Shown here: positions 45,628 through 55,669 of the stretch, in pieces
Position numbering within the stretch: position 1 is the first letter of the stretch
How the letters are laid out: each line of letters begins with the position of its first letter
Source: Croceibacterium_A sp035555595
GTDB taxonomy: Bacteria; Pseudomonadota; Alphaproteobacteria; Sphingomonadales; Sphingomonadaceae
DNA: 64,000 nt
NCBI GenBank assembly: GCA_035555595.1
Contig: DATMGK010000037.1
Span: 26,118-90,117, forward strand
Direction of reading: 5' to 3'
Translations under genes and position numbers: made by a program
Notes under the pieces: model-generated
Told to the model about the DNA's origin: nothing
The model's input: the letters and a program-made list of their open reading frames with translations, nothing else
Database searches by the model: none

Positions 45628-47946
45628 TCAGCTATCCGGCCCGTGTTTCCTGTCACGGGTGGATTCCAGCATGCCTTCGTGAATGAAGCCGATTTCGCGC
45701 ACTTCCATCGCACGGCGCTTCAGCTCGCCGCGCATGGCGCGATATTCCAGCTCCATCTGTTCGGTCACGGTGGGCCGGCTGTCTTCCAGCGCTTCCTCAA
45801 AGTCCTGCGCCGTCACCTCATTGGCGGCCTCGCCCCGTGCGCGGATGGCGATCAGGCCGGCGCGGCGCACCACGTCTTCCAGATCGGCCCCGGTATAACG
45901 CTCGGTCCGCGCCGCCAGCCCGGCCAGGTCCACGTCCTTCGCCAGCGGCATGTTGCGGGTGTGAATGCCCAGAATGTGCAGCCGCCCCGGCTCATCTGGT
46001 GCGCCGACATAGACCAGTTCGTCGAAACGGCCCGGCCGCAGCAGTGCCGGATCGACCAGACCCGGACGGTTGGTCGCGCCGATCACCACGATCGATTGCA
46101 ATTCCTCCATCCCGTCCATCTCGGCCAGAATGGTGTTCACCACGCGCGCCGTCACTTGCGGCTCGTTGCCGCTGGTGCCGCGCGCGGGCACAAGGCTGTC
46201 GATTTCATCGATGAAGATCACGCAGGGCGCCACCTGCCGCGCGCGGGCGAACATGCGGCTGATCTGCTGTTCGCTTTCACCGTACCATTTGGACAGCAGG
46301 TCGGAACTCTTCATCGAAATGAAGTTAGCCTCTGCCTCCTTGGCAACGGCCTTTGCCAGCAGTGTCTTGCCGGTGCCCGGCGGGCCGTAAAGCAGGAAGC
46401 CCTTGGCCGGGCGGATGCCGATCCGCTCGAACGCCGCAGGGTTCTTTAGCGGCAGTTCCACGCCTTCGCGCAGCTTTTCTTCCGCTTCGTCCACGCCGCC
46501 GATGTCAGCCCAGCCGACGGTGGGGGCCTGCACCATGACTTCCCGCATCGCGCTCGGCTGCACACGCTTCAGCGCTTCGCGGAAATCGTCCTTCTCGACC
46601 TGTAGTGTTTCCAGCACCTCGGGCGGGATCGTTCGCGCATCCAGATCAAGCCGGGGCATGATCCGCCTGACGGTTTCTATGGCCGCTTCCCGCGCAAGCG
46701 CGGCCAGATCAGCACCGACGAAGCCATGGGTGCTGCGCGCCAGTTCCTTCAGGTCCACGCCATCGCCCAGCGGCATGCCGCGCGTATGGATGGCCAGAAT
46801 CTCGCGCCGTCCGCTTTCGTCGGGCACGCCGATCACGATTTCCCGGTCAAAGCGGCCGGGGCGGCGCAGCGCCTCGTCAATCGCGTCGGGCCGGTTGGTG
46901 GCGGCGATAACGACCAGATTGGTGCGCGCTTGCAAGCCATCCATCAGGGTCAGCAACTGGGCGACCAGCCGCTTCTCCGCCTCGCCGGTAACGTTCTGCC
47001 GCTTGGGCGCGATCGAATCGATCTCGTCGATGAACACGATCGCGGGCTGGGACCGCTCCGCCTCCTCGAACACTTCGCGCAGGCGCCGCTCGCTCTCGCC
47101 ATAGGCGGAACCCATGATCTCGGGCCCGTTGATAATGAAGAACGCAGCATCGCTTTCATTGGCGACGGCCTGCGCCAGCCTGGTCTTGCCGGTGCCGGGC
47201 GGGCCATGCAGCAGCACGCCCTTGGGCGGATCGACGCCCAGCCGGGTGAACAGCTCTGGATAACGGAGCGGCAGTTCCACCATCTCGCGCAAGGCCTTGA
47301 TGGTTTCGTCCATGCCGCCGACATCGTCATAGTTGATGATGCCGCGGCTATCGCGAGGCTCCTCGAACTCCGCGCGCAGTTCCACCTCGGTGTTCTCGTC
47401 GATGTGGACGATGCCCTTGGGCACGGTGGAAACCACCTGCAGGCGAATCTGCGTCAACGCGTAGGCGGGGGCGTTGAACATGCGGCGCACATCGGCGGGC
47501 ACGTTGTTGACCGGCTGCTGGCCATGCGTGGCCACCAGATCGCCGGCGACCAGCGGCCGCTTGAAGAATACGCGCTTCAACGCCTCGCTCGGCCCCTGCA
47601 GGCGCATCTCGCGCTGGGCTGGCGCGAATACCACACGGCTGGCCGGGCGGGATTCGGCACGGCGAATCTGCACATGCTCGCCAGATGCGGTGTCGGCGTT
47701 GGCGCGCTGCAAGCCGTCCAGACGGACAACCTCCAGCGATTCGTCTTCGGCATATGCTTGGGAAGCGACGGCCGCGGTCACCCGCTTGCCTTCGATCTCC
47801 ACGATGTCGCCTTCGGTGATGCCCAGCGTCTGGAATACGGATCGCGGCATACGGGCCACGCCCCGGCCGCTTTCTTCCTGGCGGGCGGCGGCGACCTGAA
47901 GTCGCACCGTGCCCTTCTCGAGTGTCGCTGCGTCCGCTTCCGCCAT
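45628..47946 (-). CDS. CDC48/VCP-type double AAA ATPase
   Basis: 772 residues. N-terminal substrate domain (about 1-190) of the CDC48 double-psi barrel kind, with R-G-V-A-R-M-P-R-S near 29. Then come D1 and D2 AAA modules: Walker A G-P-P-G-T-G-K-T near 246 and again near 519, Walker B V-F-I-D-E-I-D-S in both, and conserved sensor/arginine-finger regions A-T-N-R-P-D and A-T-N-R-P-G. Presumably a hexameric unfoldase. Bacterial members are much less studied than archaeal VAT or eukaryotic p97. No partner gene is visible. Confidence 0.92.
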   Translation of the reverse strand: MAEADAATLEKGTVRLQVAAARQEESGRGVARMPRSVFQTLGITEGDIVEIEGKRVTAAVASQAYAEDESLEVVRLDGLQRANADTASGEHVQIRRAESRPASRVVFAPAQREMRLQGPSEALKRVFFKRPLVAGDLVATHGQQPVNNVPADVRRMFNAPAYALTQIRLQVVSTVPKGIVHIDENTEVELRAEFEEPRDSRGIINYDDVGGMDETIKALREMVELPLRYPELFTRLGVDPPKGVLLHGPPGTGKTRLAQAVANESDAAFFIINGPEIMGSAYGESERRLREVFEEAERSQPAIVFIDEIDSIAPKRQNVTGEAEKRLVAQLLTLMDGLQARTNLVVIAATNRPDAIDEALRRPGRFDREIVIGVPDESGRREILAIHTRGMPLGDGVDLKELARSTHGFVGADLAALAREAAIETVRRIMPRLDLDARTIPPEVLETLQVEKDDFREALKRVQPSAMREVMVQAPTVGWADIGGVDEAEEKLREGVELPLKNPAAFERIGIRPAKGFLLYGPPGTGKTLLAKAVAKEAEANFISMKSSDLLSKWYGESEQQISRMFARARQVAPCVIFIDEIDSLVPARGTSGNEPQVTARVVNTILAEMDGMEELQSIVVIGATNRPGLVDPALLRPGRFDELVYVGAPDEPGRLHILGIHTRNMPLAKDVDLAGLAARTERYTGADLEDVVRRAGLIAIRARGEAANEVTAQDFEEALEDSRPTVTEQMELEYRAMRGELKRRAMEVREIGFIHEGMLESTRDRKHGPDS

Positions 47947-48085
47947 TGCCCTCTCGCCTCGTTGCTGTTGACCGCGAAGCTAGGAATGCGCAGCCCGGAA
48001 TGCAAACCGCCGTAGCAAGCGAAAGTGCCGCGACAGGCAAAGCGCCCGGCACACGGCGGGCTAATAGCCGGTCCGGAAGCAAGAT

Positions 48086-48118
48086 AAAAAAAGGCCCGAC
48101 CGTTGCCGGCCGGGCCTT
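48086..48118 (-). terminator. Rho-independent terminator facing left with no gene upstream
   Basis: AAGGCCCG (48091-48098) pairs with CGGGCCTT (48111-48118), extended by CCG/CGG inside, and the minus strand continues with seven T residues. It must end a left-reading RNA starting between here and 48422, since the divergent CoA-transferase genes lie beyond. Confidence 0.75.
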
Positions 48119-48119
48119 G

Positions 48120-48330
48120 GAAGTTTTGGGAGAGGATGCCTGAAAGGCAGGCTCTAAGTGCTGGATGGGCCGGATTTTCGCAAGTGCGAAAACCGCAACT
48201 GAGGTTGAAAAATATGCAACTCTCTCGTAAGATTTTGATCTAAAATAGAATTTTAATCTACACCGATATAAGCATCTCTGGGTCTTCTCAGTTTCGGCCA
48301 GATATGCTGCATTGCAACATGACGATTCCG
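48120..48330 (-). ncRNA. Candidate small RNA ending at the 48086 terminator
   Basis: Inferred only. An orphan terminator with U7 implies a short left-reading transcript. The stretch contains a stable 7-bp hairpin (48176-48193) and an AT-rich block where a promoter could lie, and no plausible coding frame. It does not resemble tmRNA, RNase P RNA, SRP RNA or 6S RNA that I can recognise. Start is unknown. Confidence 0.35.
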
Positions 48331-48335
48331 TCATG
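48318..48335. promoter_or_regulatory. Palindromic operator candidate upstream of the CoA-transferase genes
   Basis: CATGACG-ATTC-CGTCATG is a perfect 7+7 inverted repeat about 88 nt before the first CoA-transferase ATG, downstream of the AT-rich block. A dimeric repressor or activator site is likely; the factor is not identifiable here. Confidence 0.5.
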
Positions 48336-48422
48336 CGGAAACTTCGCGGTATCCCTTTCTACCCAATCGTGACAGCATTCGGCCCGGCCACTATGCGTCA
48401 GCTCTCCCTTCAGGAGGTTTCG

Positions 48423-49129
<707 letters not shown>

Positions 49130-49130
<1 letters not shown>

Positions 49131-49795
49131 TGACTGCCCACGATGGCCTGACCAAAGGCTGGACCCGTGACCAGATGGCCGCCCGCGCCGCGCAGGAGTT
49201 GGAAGACGGTTTCTACGTCAACCTCGGCATCGGCATCCCCACTCTGGTGGCGAACCACATCCCCGCCGGGATGGAAGTGACGCTGCAATCCGAGAACGGG
49301 ATGCTGGGCATCGGCCCGTTCCCTTATCCGGACGAAGTGGACGCCGACCTGATCAATGCCGGCAAACAGACGATCAGCGAGCTGCCACAGTCAGCCTATT
49401 TCGACAGCGCCGCCAGCTTCGCGATGATCCGCGGCGGCCACATCGACCTCACGGTGCTGGGCGCAATGGAGATCAGCGAGCGGGGCGACATCGCCAACTG
49501 GATGATCCCCGGCAAGCTGGTGAAGGGCATGGGCGGCGCGATGGATCTGGTCGCGGGCGTCAAGAAAATCATCGTCGTGATGGAACACGTCTCGAAGAAC
49601 GGCACGCCCAAGTTCATCCCGGAATGCACATTGCCGCTGACCGGACAGAACGTGGTGGACATGGTGATAACCGATCTCGCCGTATTCCAGCGCCCCGATC
49701 ACGGCAGCCCATTCCGACTGATCGAACTGGCGCCCGGCATCTCCGCGCAGGAGGTGGCGGAAAAGACGTCCGCCCGGTACGAACCGCTGGGGTAA
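49130..49795 (+). CDS. scoB: 3-oxoacid CoA-transferase subunit B
   Basis: 221 residues. Catalytic glutamate E55 in Q-S-E-N-G-M-L-G forms the glutamyl-CoA intermediate. G-I-G-I-P-T-L-V near 33 and G-G-x-x-D-L-T-V-L-G-A-M-E near 115 are diagnostic. The ATG shares one base with the upstream stop (TGATG at 49128-49132), giving tight coupling and matched stoichiometry. Confidence 0.92.
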
Positions 49796-49818
49796 CGATT
49801 GTGAAGGGAGGCGGTTGA

Positions 49819-50505
49819 ATGGGCTATACGCTGGTAACCGCCAACCGGAACTATTCCAGCTGGTCGCTGCGCCCATGGGTGCTGATGAAGGCGCTCGACA
49901 TTCCGTTCGAAGATCGGGTGGAGCCGTTTGCGAAGCCGGACAACTACGCCGATTTCCGCGCCTTCTCCCCTACCGGGCAAGTGCCGCTGCTGATCGACAA
50001 CGAACGCCGCGTGTGGGATTCGCTGGGCATCACGCTCTACCTCGCGGATCGCCATCCCGGCGTTTGGCCGGATGAAGCCGAAGCGCGGGCTTTCGCTCAA
50101 AGTATCGTCGCGGAAATGCACGGTGGTTTCGCCGCTCTGCGGAACGATTGCACGATGAATGTCGGCGTGCGGGTCTTACTTCACCCGATATCACCCACAT
50201 TGCAACGTAATGTGTCCCGACTTCGCGAGATCTTCGAACAAAACGCGGATCGCTTCGGCGGCCCCTGGCTGGCCGGTGACCGATTCACCGCCGCTGACGC
50301 TTTCTACGCCCCGGTCGCCTATCGCGTACGCACTTATGGCCTCGACGTCGGGCAAGGGCGGCAGTGGGTGGAAAGGGTGATTGCCCATCCCGCAATGGCA
50401 GAGTGGGAAACGCAGGCGCTGGCCGAAACCTGGCGCGAAGAAAGCCACGAGGCGGAACTGGCCGCCGCCGGAACGATCACAGCGGATTTCCGCCAATCAA
50501 AATAG
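49819..50505 (+). CDS. Glutathione S-transferase family protein
   Basis: 228 residues. The N-terminal thioredoxin-like half starts V-T-A-N-R-N-Y-S-S-W-S-L-R-P, with S13/S14/S16 as candidate catalytic serines, then the cis-proline G-Q-V-P-L-L and D-S-L-G-I near 67. The C-terminal helical domain has D-R-F-T-A-A-D-A-F-Y near 154. It resembles zeta/theta-like bacterial GSTs with F-S-P-T-G-Q-V-P; substrate unknown. It follows scoB by 23 nt with GAAGGGAGG ahead of the ATG, so may share its transcript. Confidence 0.85.
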   Translation: MGYTLVTANRNYSSWSLRPWVLMKALDIPFEDRVEPFAKPDNYADFRAFSPTGQVPLLIDNERRVWDSLGITLYLADRHPGVWPDEAEARAFAQSIVAEMHGGFAALRNDCTMNVGVRVLLHPISPTLQRNVSRLREIFEQNADRFGGPWLAGDRFTAADAFYAPVAYRVRTYGLDVGQGRQWVERVIAHPAMAEWETQALAETWREESHEAELAAAGTITADFRQSK

Positions 50506-50593
50506 CGCGTTTCGGCAATCGGCTCTCGCCAACCCGCGCCAACCTTGCCAAGCTGCCTGATACCGCCGTTCGAGCGGGCCGGAGAGGGAATTC

Positions 50594-51871
50594 ATGAAAA
50601 ACTCGATGCGCCTCGATTCGCCGTGGCTGGCGCTCGCCCTGCTGATGGCGATCAACACAGTGGGCTTTATCGACCGGATCGTGGTCAACGTGCTGGTGGA
50701 ACCGATCAAAGGTGAATTCCAGCTCACCGACACGCAGGTTTCCCTCATGGCCATGGCCTTCACCATACTCAACATTGGTGCCGGGCTGGTGATCGCGCGA
50801 TATGCTGAACGAATACGGCGCCTGTCGCTGATCTCGTTCGGCACGCTGATCTGGTCCGCCGCGACTGCCGCCTGTGGCTGGGCCACGGGCTGGGCGCAAC
50901 TTCTTGTCGCCCGCATGGGCGTGGGTCTTGGCGAAGCGATCGGCCTACCCAGCCTGCAATCGGTGATTGCGGACTATTTTCCCGCGGGCAAGCGCGGTCT
51001 GGCCATTTCCGTCCTGATGCTGGCCCCACCATTGGGGGCCTTCATCGGCTTCGTCGGCGGGGCGTGGATTGCGCAGGAATACGACTGGCGATTCACGTTT
51101 CTGATCGCCGCGCTGCCCGGCGTGTTTCTGGCGGTGCTGATATGGCTGTTCGTGGCGGAGCCGCCCCGGGGCCGCTATGACAGCGTCGTTGCGGATGATG
51201 ATGTGCCGCCATTCGGCGAAGTGCTGCGCCGACTTTTTGCTCTGCCCAGCGCCCGCAATCTGGTTATCGGATCGGCGATGGCGGCCATGATCGGTTTCGG
51301 GGTGAATTATTTCTTCACCTCGCTGATGATCCGCAAGTTCGAACTGGGGCTGGCTCAGGCAGGAATGTATTCCGGCGTTATCGCCAGTCTGCCCGCCGCG
51401 CTTTCCGTGCTGGGCAGCGGTTGGCTGGCTGATCGGTTGGGGGCGAAGTCCCCGGCCTCTTACGCGCTGGTTCCGGCGGTGTGCCTGATACTTGGCGGCC
51501 CGATCTATGCCTTCGCCATCACTCGCGAGGATCTGATGCCGCTGCTCGGCCTCGTCGGCGTGGCGACCTTCCTCAACTTCGGATATCTCGGTGTTACTTA
51601 CGCCGCGCTGCAGAACCTGATGCATCCGCGCATGCGCGTGACCTGCTTCGCCATTCTCAACGTGATCTACGGCCTCGCCAGCGCGATCGGACCCATCCTG
51701 CTCGGATGGCTGAGCGACACCATGGCACCGATCCACGGCGCGGGTCAGGGGCTGGTCGTCGCCATGGCGATCGCGGGCGGGTTCTACGTCTGGGCTGGCC
51801 TGCATTACCTGCTGGCTGCCCGTCGGCTAGCAAGGGATTCGGCGGCGGTGCAGGCAGCGGCAGCGGCCTGA
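50594..51871 (+). CDS. MFS transporter (Spinster-like)
   Basis: 425 residues with 12 predicted membrane helices. The N-terminal R-I-V-V-N-V-L-V-E-P-I-K-G-E-F-Q-L-T-D-T-Q near 23 and P-A-G-K-R-G-L-A-I-S in the central N-half are typical of spinster/ACS-type major facilitator carriers of carboxylates or lipids in alphaproteobacteria. GGAGAGGG precedes the ATG. Substrate unknown. Convergent with metK (19 nt apart). Confidence 0.85.
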   Translation: MKNSMRLDSPWLALALLMAINTVGFIDRIVVNVLVEPIKGEFQLTDTQVSLMAMAFTILNIGAGLVIARYAERIRRLSLISFGTLIWSAATAACGWATGWAQLLVARMGVGLGEAIGLPSLQSVIADYFPAGKRGLAISVLMLAPPLGAFIGFVGGAWIAQEYDWRFTFLIAALPGVFLAVLIWLFVAEPPRGRYDSVVADDDVPPFGEVLRRLFALPSARNLVIGSAMAAMIGFGVNYFFTSLMIRKFELGLAQAGMYSGVIASLPAALSVLGSGWLADRLGAKSPASYALVPAVCLILGGPIYAFAITREDLMPLLGLVGVATFLNFGYLGVTYAALQNLMHPRMRVTCFAILNVIYGLASAIGPILLGWLSDTMAPIHGAGQGLVVAMAIAGGFYVWAGLHYLLAARRLARDSAAVQAAAAA

Positions 51872-51890
51872 AGCCTCTGCCACTCACCTA

Positions 51891-53099
51891 TCAGGCCAGC
51901 GCAGCCTTCAGATCGTCCACCAGATCGGTCTTCTCCCACGGGAAGAAGTCGCCTTCCGCCTTGCGGCCGAAGTGGCCGTAAGCGGCCGTCCTGCGATAGA
52001 TCGGCTTGTTCAGGCCCAGATGCGTGCGGATACCGCGGGGGGTCAGTCCGCCCAGCTTGTCGATACTCTTGATCGCCGCCTCGATGCGGTCATCGCCCAC
52101 CGTGCCGGTGCCGTGCGTATCGACGTAAAGCGACAGTGGCTTCGAAACGCCGATCGCATAGGCAAGCTGGATCGTGCAGCGTTTGGCCAGGCCAGCCGCC
52201 ACGATGTTCTTGGCCAGGTAACGCGTGATGTAGGCGGCCGAGCGGTCCACCTTCGTCGGATCTTTGCCACTGAACGCGCCGCCACCGTGCGGGGCTGCGC
52301 CGCCATAAGTATCAACGATGATCTTGCGTCCGGTAAGGCCCGCATCACCATCAGGCCCGCCGATCTCGAAGCTGCCCGTGGGGTTGATGTGATATTCGGT
52401 CTGGTCCGAAAGAAGCTCCGCCGGGAGCACGTCAGCCACTACCTGCTTCACATAGGCGTGAAGCTGCGCCTCCTTCTCACCCTGATCGTAACCCGGGGCG
52501 TGCTGGGTCGAAACCACGATGGCGGTGGCGGCTACCGGCTTGCCGCCCTCGAACCGGAGCGTGACCTGGCTCTTGGTGTCGGGCTCCAGGAACGGGGCTG
52601 CGCCCGAATGACGGTCCGCCGCCATGCGCTCCAGAATCTTGTGGCTGTAATCCAGCGTCGCCGGCATCAGGTCGGGCGTCTCGTCGCACGCGAAACCGAA
52701 CATGATGCCCTGGTCGCCCGCGCCCTCATCCTTGTTGCCGCTGGCGTCCACGCCCTGCGCGATATGCGCCGACTGACCGTGCAGGTTGTTCTCGAACCGC
52801 AGCGTTTCCCAGTGGAAGCCGTCCTGCTGATAACCGATCTCTCGCACCGTATTGCGCGCGGCCTTCTCGATCTCCTCCAGCGCGCCGGGCGCCCATTCGC
52901 CGTTCTCGTACACGCCCTTGCAGCGGATTTCCCCAGCGAGCACGACCAGTTGGGTCGTCGTCAGCGTTTCACAGGCGACCCGCGCTTCAGGGTCTTTAGA
53001 CAGGAACAGATCGACGATCGCGTCGGAAATCTGGTCAGAAACCTTGTCAGGATGGCCTTCGGACACACTTTCGGACGTGAACAGATAGCTTTGACGCAT
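51891..53099 (-). CDS. metK: S-adenosylmethionine synthetase
   Basis: 402 residues. Signature segments: S-E-G-H-P-D-K-V-S-D-Q-I-S near 13, G-A-G-D-Q-G-I-M-F-G near 126, and the phosphate loop G-G-G-A-F-S-G-K-D near 272. Makes SAM from methionine and ATP. Only 24 nt separate it from lnt upstream, so no SAM riboswitch fits there. Ends the hisS-to-metK minus-strand block. Confidence 0.97.
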   Translation of the reverse strand: MRQSYLFTSESVSEGHPDKVSDQISDAIVDLFLSKDPEARVACETLTTTQLVVLAGEIRCKGVYENGEWAPGALEEIEKAARNTVREIGYQQDGFHWETLRFENNLHGQSAHIAQGVDASGNKDEGAGDQGIMFGFACDETPDLMPATLDYSHKILERMAADRHSGAAPFLEPDTKSQVTLRFEGGKPVAATAIVVSTQHAPGYDQGEKEAQLHAYVKQVVADVLPAELLSDQTEYHINPTGSFEIGGPDGDAGLTGRKIIVDTYGGAAPHGGGAFSGKDPTKVDRSAAYITRYLAKNIVAAGLAKRCTIQLAYAIGVSKPLSLYVDTHGTGTVGDDRIEAAIKSIDKLGGLTPRGIRTHLGLNKPIYRRTAAYGHFGRKAEGDFFPWEKTDLVDDLKAALA

Positions 53100-53123
53100 T
53101 CAGCCGTGTTCCTGAAAAGCGGG

Positions 53124-54767
53124 CTAAGCCGCGGGAATGTGGGAGCGGGAGGGATAACGATGGCCCCGGCCATACGCAACCAGCGCGGCACAAAGGAAAA
53201 CCATCGCCCATAGAAACGGCAGGATCAGCCCTAGCCGCGAAAAGGGTGTAGGCTCGGCAGCAGGCGGCAGAAGTCCGTCGATCCGATCCGCACGGTTCAT
53301 CGGTAGATAGGCGCGCACCACTCCCCGCGCATCGATCACCGCGCTGATCCCGCTAGTGGTGGCGCGCAGTACGGGCAGCCCCTCCTCGATCGCGCGCATA
53401 CGCGCCTGCGCCAAGTGCTGCGGTGGACCAAAGCGGCCGAACCAGCCATCGTTGGAAGGATTGAAAATATAATCCGGCCGCTCAAGCCGGTTCACCACTT
53501 CTCCGGAAAAAACGATTTCATAGCATATCTGCACCCCGGCCATGCCAAAGCTGCCGAGATCGAGATTGCGCGGGCCGGGGCCAGGGATGAAATCGATCGT
53601 GCCTGCAACCAGCCGCGTCAACCCCAGCGGTTCCAGCAACGGACGCATCGGCAGGTATTCACCGTAAGGCACCAGATGCGCCTTCGCATATCCGCCAACA
53701 ATGTCGCCGCGCCCGTCTATCGCGGTAACCGCGTTATAGGCACCGGCTGCGTAGCCATCCTCGATCTCCAGATCCACGGCGCCCGTCAGCAGCACGCTAC
53801 CCGGCCCGATCACTTCGCCGATCCGCTTACGCGCCAGTGCCGGGTCGGCGAACGCGGTCATCCGATCGTAATAGCGCTGCGGATAGCCAGGTCGCAGATA
53901 GTCGGCGAGCCCGGACTCGGGCCACAGCACCAGACGGCGCTCGTCCGCCTGCCGCCGCACGCTGTTGCGCGCCAGCACGACGAAATTGGCTTCGTAGTGA
54001 AAGGGGTCGGTCAGCTTGTCCTGTGTGAGGCCCGGCTGCACCAACGTGAACGGCACTGTTCCCTGCCGCGCTGCGCCGGCGGGCGGCAAGACCATGCCCA
54101 CGGCTGCCAGCACGGCCACGGCCAGCGCGGCAACAGGCCGCCTCTCGCGCACCAGCAGGGCCAGCGTAGCTGCCAGCAGCACGGCCAGCCCGGACAGGGC
54201 GTATGTTCCCATCCACGGCGCCAGCGCAGCAAGCCCCGGCCGGCTGAATGCACCGAGAAAGACCATGCCAAACGGGTTCCACGCATAACCGGTGAACACG
54301 GACGCGCGGAGCATTTCCGACACCGTCCAGCACCCCGCAAAGGCGAAGGCAAAAGCCCACCCGCTGCACGTGCTTTCCGCTCTCCCCGCAATGGCCCGTG
54401 CGCCGAGCGCCGCCAACGCTGGGTAGAGCGCGAGATAAAGCGAGAGCAGCGGGACGGCGAACCAGCCCAGAAAAGCGGGCATTTCCGCCTGATGCGTGAA
54501 AGCCGTGGCGATCCAGTTATTGCCGAGCGTGAAATGGCCCAGCCCGAACAGCCAGCCGAGCACGGCGGCGCGCCTGATATCGGCCGCACCGGCCACCAGC
54601 GTCGCGAACAAAGCCATGGCCGCGACAGCCATCGGCCACCAGCCGAGCGGCTGGAATCCAGTCGCCGCAGCCACGCCCAATATTATCGCGGCGAGGCGCG
54701 GGTAACGGATTATCGGTTGCCAGAAACTGGCACCGAAGGCTCCCCAAAGTCCGGCAGCGCGCGACAT
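53124..54767 (-). CDS. lnt: Apolipoprotein N-acyltransferase
   Basis: 547 residues. Six to eight membrane helices in the first 230 residues, then a periplasmic nitrilase-like domain with the triad E284 (L-W-P-E-S-G), K362 (Y-A-K-A-H-L-V-P-Y-G-E-Y) and C415 (I-C-Y-E-I-V-F). Adds the third acyl chain to lipoproteins at the outer face of the inner membrane. ATG at 54767. Reads directly into metK. Confidence 0.95.
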   Translation of the reverse strand: MSRAAGLWGAFGASFWQPIIRYPRLAAIILGVAAATGFQPLGWWPMAVAAMALFATLVAGAADIRRAAVLGWLFGLGHFTLGNNWIATAFTHQAEMPAFLGWFAVPLLSLYLALYPALAALGARAIAGRAESTCSGWAFAFAFAGCWTVSEMLRASVFTGYAWNPFGMVFLGAFSRPGLAALAPWMGTYALSGLAVLLAATLALLVRERRPVAALAVAVLAAVGMVLPPAGAARQGTVPFTLVQPGLTQDKLTDPFHYEANFVVLARNSVRRQADERRLVLWPESGLADYLRPGYPQRYYDRMTAFADPALARKRIGEVIGPGSVLLTGAVDLEIEDGYAAGAYNAVTAIDGRGDIVGGYAKAHLVPYGEYLPMRPLLEPLGLTRLVAGTIDFIPGPGPRNLDLGSFGMAGVQICYEIVFSGEVVNRLERPDYIFNPSNDGWFGRFGPPQHLAQARMRAIEEGLPVLRATTSGISAVIDARGVVRAYLPMNRADRIDGLLPPAAEPTPFSRLGLILPFLWAMVFLCAALVAYGRGHRYPSRSHIPAA

Positions 54768-54815
54768 GCAACGTCCGTGGCGCGCTGCGCCGCGCGGTGC
54801 AAGAGCTGGCTTCGA

Positions 54816-55472
54816 TCAGCCAACCACTTCCAGCGTTTCACCGCCGTCTTCGTCCGCCGGGCGGGCCCGACGAGTCCGGGTGCGGGGTGCGCGCTTGGGG
54901 ACTTCTTCCTCACGCGCGATAGAGGGCGGCAGAGCGGAAGCGTCGAAACCACTTCCCTCGTTGGCTCCCGCGTCTTCGGCAGGCTGGCTGCGGCTGCGCG
55001 AACGTGCACGGGGCGCGCGCGCCTGACGGATAAAGGGATTACGTTCTTCGGGTTGAACCTCGTCACCCTCGGCACCCGGCTCGCCTTCGCCCGAAACAGG
55101 CGCTTCGTCATCACGTGAACGACGATTGCGGACCGGTTCTTCCTGGATATCCGCCTCGTCCGTTTCATCGAACGCGGCTTCGCGGTCGTCACGATCATCG
55201 CGATCGTCGCGGCGCGGACGCTGCTCATCCCGCTGGGCGCGGCTGTCGGCGATCACACGGAAATAGTGATCCGCGAACTGCAGATAGTATTCGGTCTGCA
55301 CCCGGTCGCCGTTGAGCGACGCATCATGCGCCAGCTTGCGATACTTCTCGAGCAGCTGGGGCGCGTTACCGCGTGCCCGGCTGTCGATCCGGTTACCCTG
55401 GTTGCCGCCACCCTGGCCGCGATTGCCACCACGACCGCGGCGGCGATTATTGTTGTTGCGATTCTGGTTCAA
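54816..55472 (-). CDS. DUF4167 protein, basic N-terminus
   Basis: 218 residues. N-terminal R/N/G-rich run, then the conserved DUF4167 core (about 30-85): S-R-A-R-G-N-A, E-K-Y-R-K-L-A-H-D-A, G-D-R-V-Q-T-E-Y-Y-L-Q-F-A-D-H-Y-F-R-V. The rest is charged, low-complexity and probably disordered, with a second basic block R-A-R-S-R-S-R-S. Seen widely in alphaproteobacteria beside prmC and prfA; possibly RNA-binding. Overlaps no gene; lnt follows after 48 nt. Confidence 0.85.
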   Translation of the reverse strand: MNQNRNNNNRRRGRGGNRGQGGGNQGNRIDSRARGNAPQLLEKYRKLAHDASLNGDRVQTEYYLQFADHYFRVIADSRAQRDEQRPRRDDRDDRDDREAAFDETDEADIQEEPVRNRRSRDDEAPVSGEGEPGAEGDEVQPEERNPFIRQARAPRARSRSRSQPAEDAGANEGSGFDASALPPSIAREEEVPKRAPRTRTRRARPADEDGGETLEVVG

Positions 55473-55669
55473 AGGAAATCCGCTTCCTTAGTTTCAGGCC
55501 GGCACGCCCGGCCGCATGACCCCCGCCACCGCGCCACCCCAAACGTTGTGAAAGGGCGCGTTGTGGTTCCCCATCTACAAAACCGACGGTTCCCGTCCGC
55601 CGCACGTCAAATGATGGAGTTAAGACCCGGTCCCTGCTGCTACAGCCGGACCGAGGGTCTGACGGGGAG
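55473..55669. other. 197-bp spacer between prmC and the DUF4167 gene
   Basis: No gene. Moderately GC-rich. On the minus strand it is long enough to hold a promoter for the DUF4167 gene, but I can point to no convincing -35/-10 pair or hairpin. Confidence 0.4.

Larger units (their letters stand above)
47947..48422. other. 476-bp gene-free region with regulatory signals
   Basis: This is the largest intergenic stretch. From left to right it contains GC-normal sequence, a minus-strand terminator (48086-48118), a TTTTCGC-AAGT-GCGAAAA hairpin at 48176-48193, and an AT-rich block with AAAAT-AGA-ATTTT type symmetry (about 48225-48275). A CATGACG palindrome follows at 48318-48335, then the strong ribosome site of the CoA-transferase gene. 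No convincing protein-coding frame is present on either strand. Confidence 0.7.

Noticed and set aside
47348..48334. 328-codon minus-strand frame upstream of and overlapping cdc48
   Set aside because: Runs in another frame through the CDC48-type N-domain and the terminator at 48086; Arg/Ala/Gly-rich without motifs.
53100..53123. SAM riboswitch upstream of metK
   Set aside because: Only 24 nt separate metK from lnt; no room for such a structure, and nothing similar seen upstream of lnt.
53415..55118. 567-codon plus-strand frame across lnt and the DUF4167 gene
   Set aside because: Runs antisense through two well-supported genes and is strongly Arg/Gln biased.
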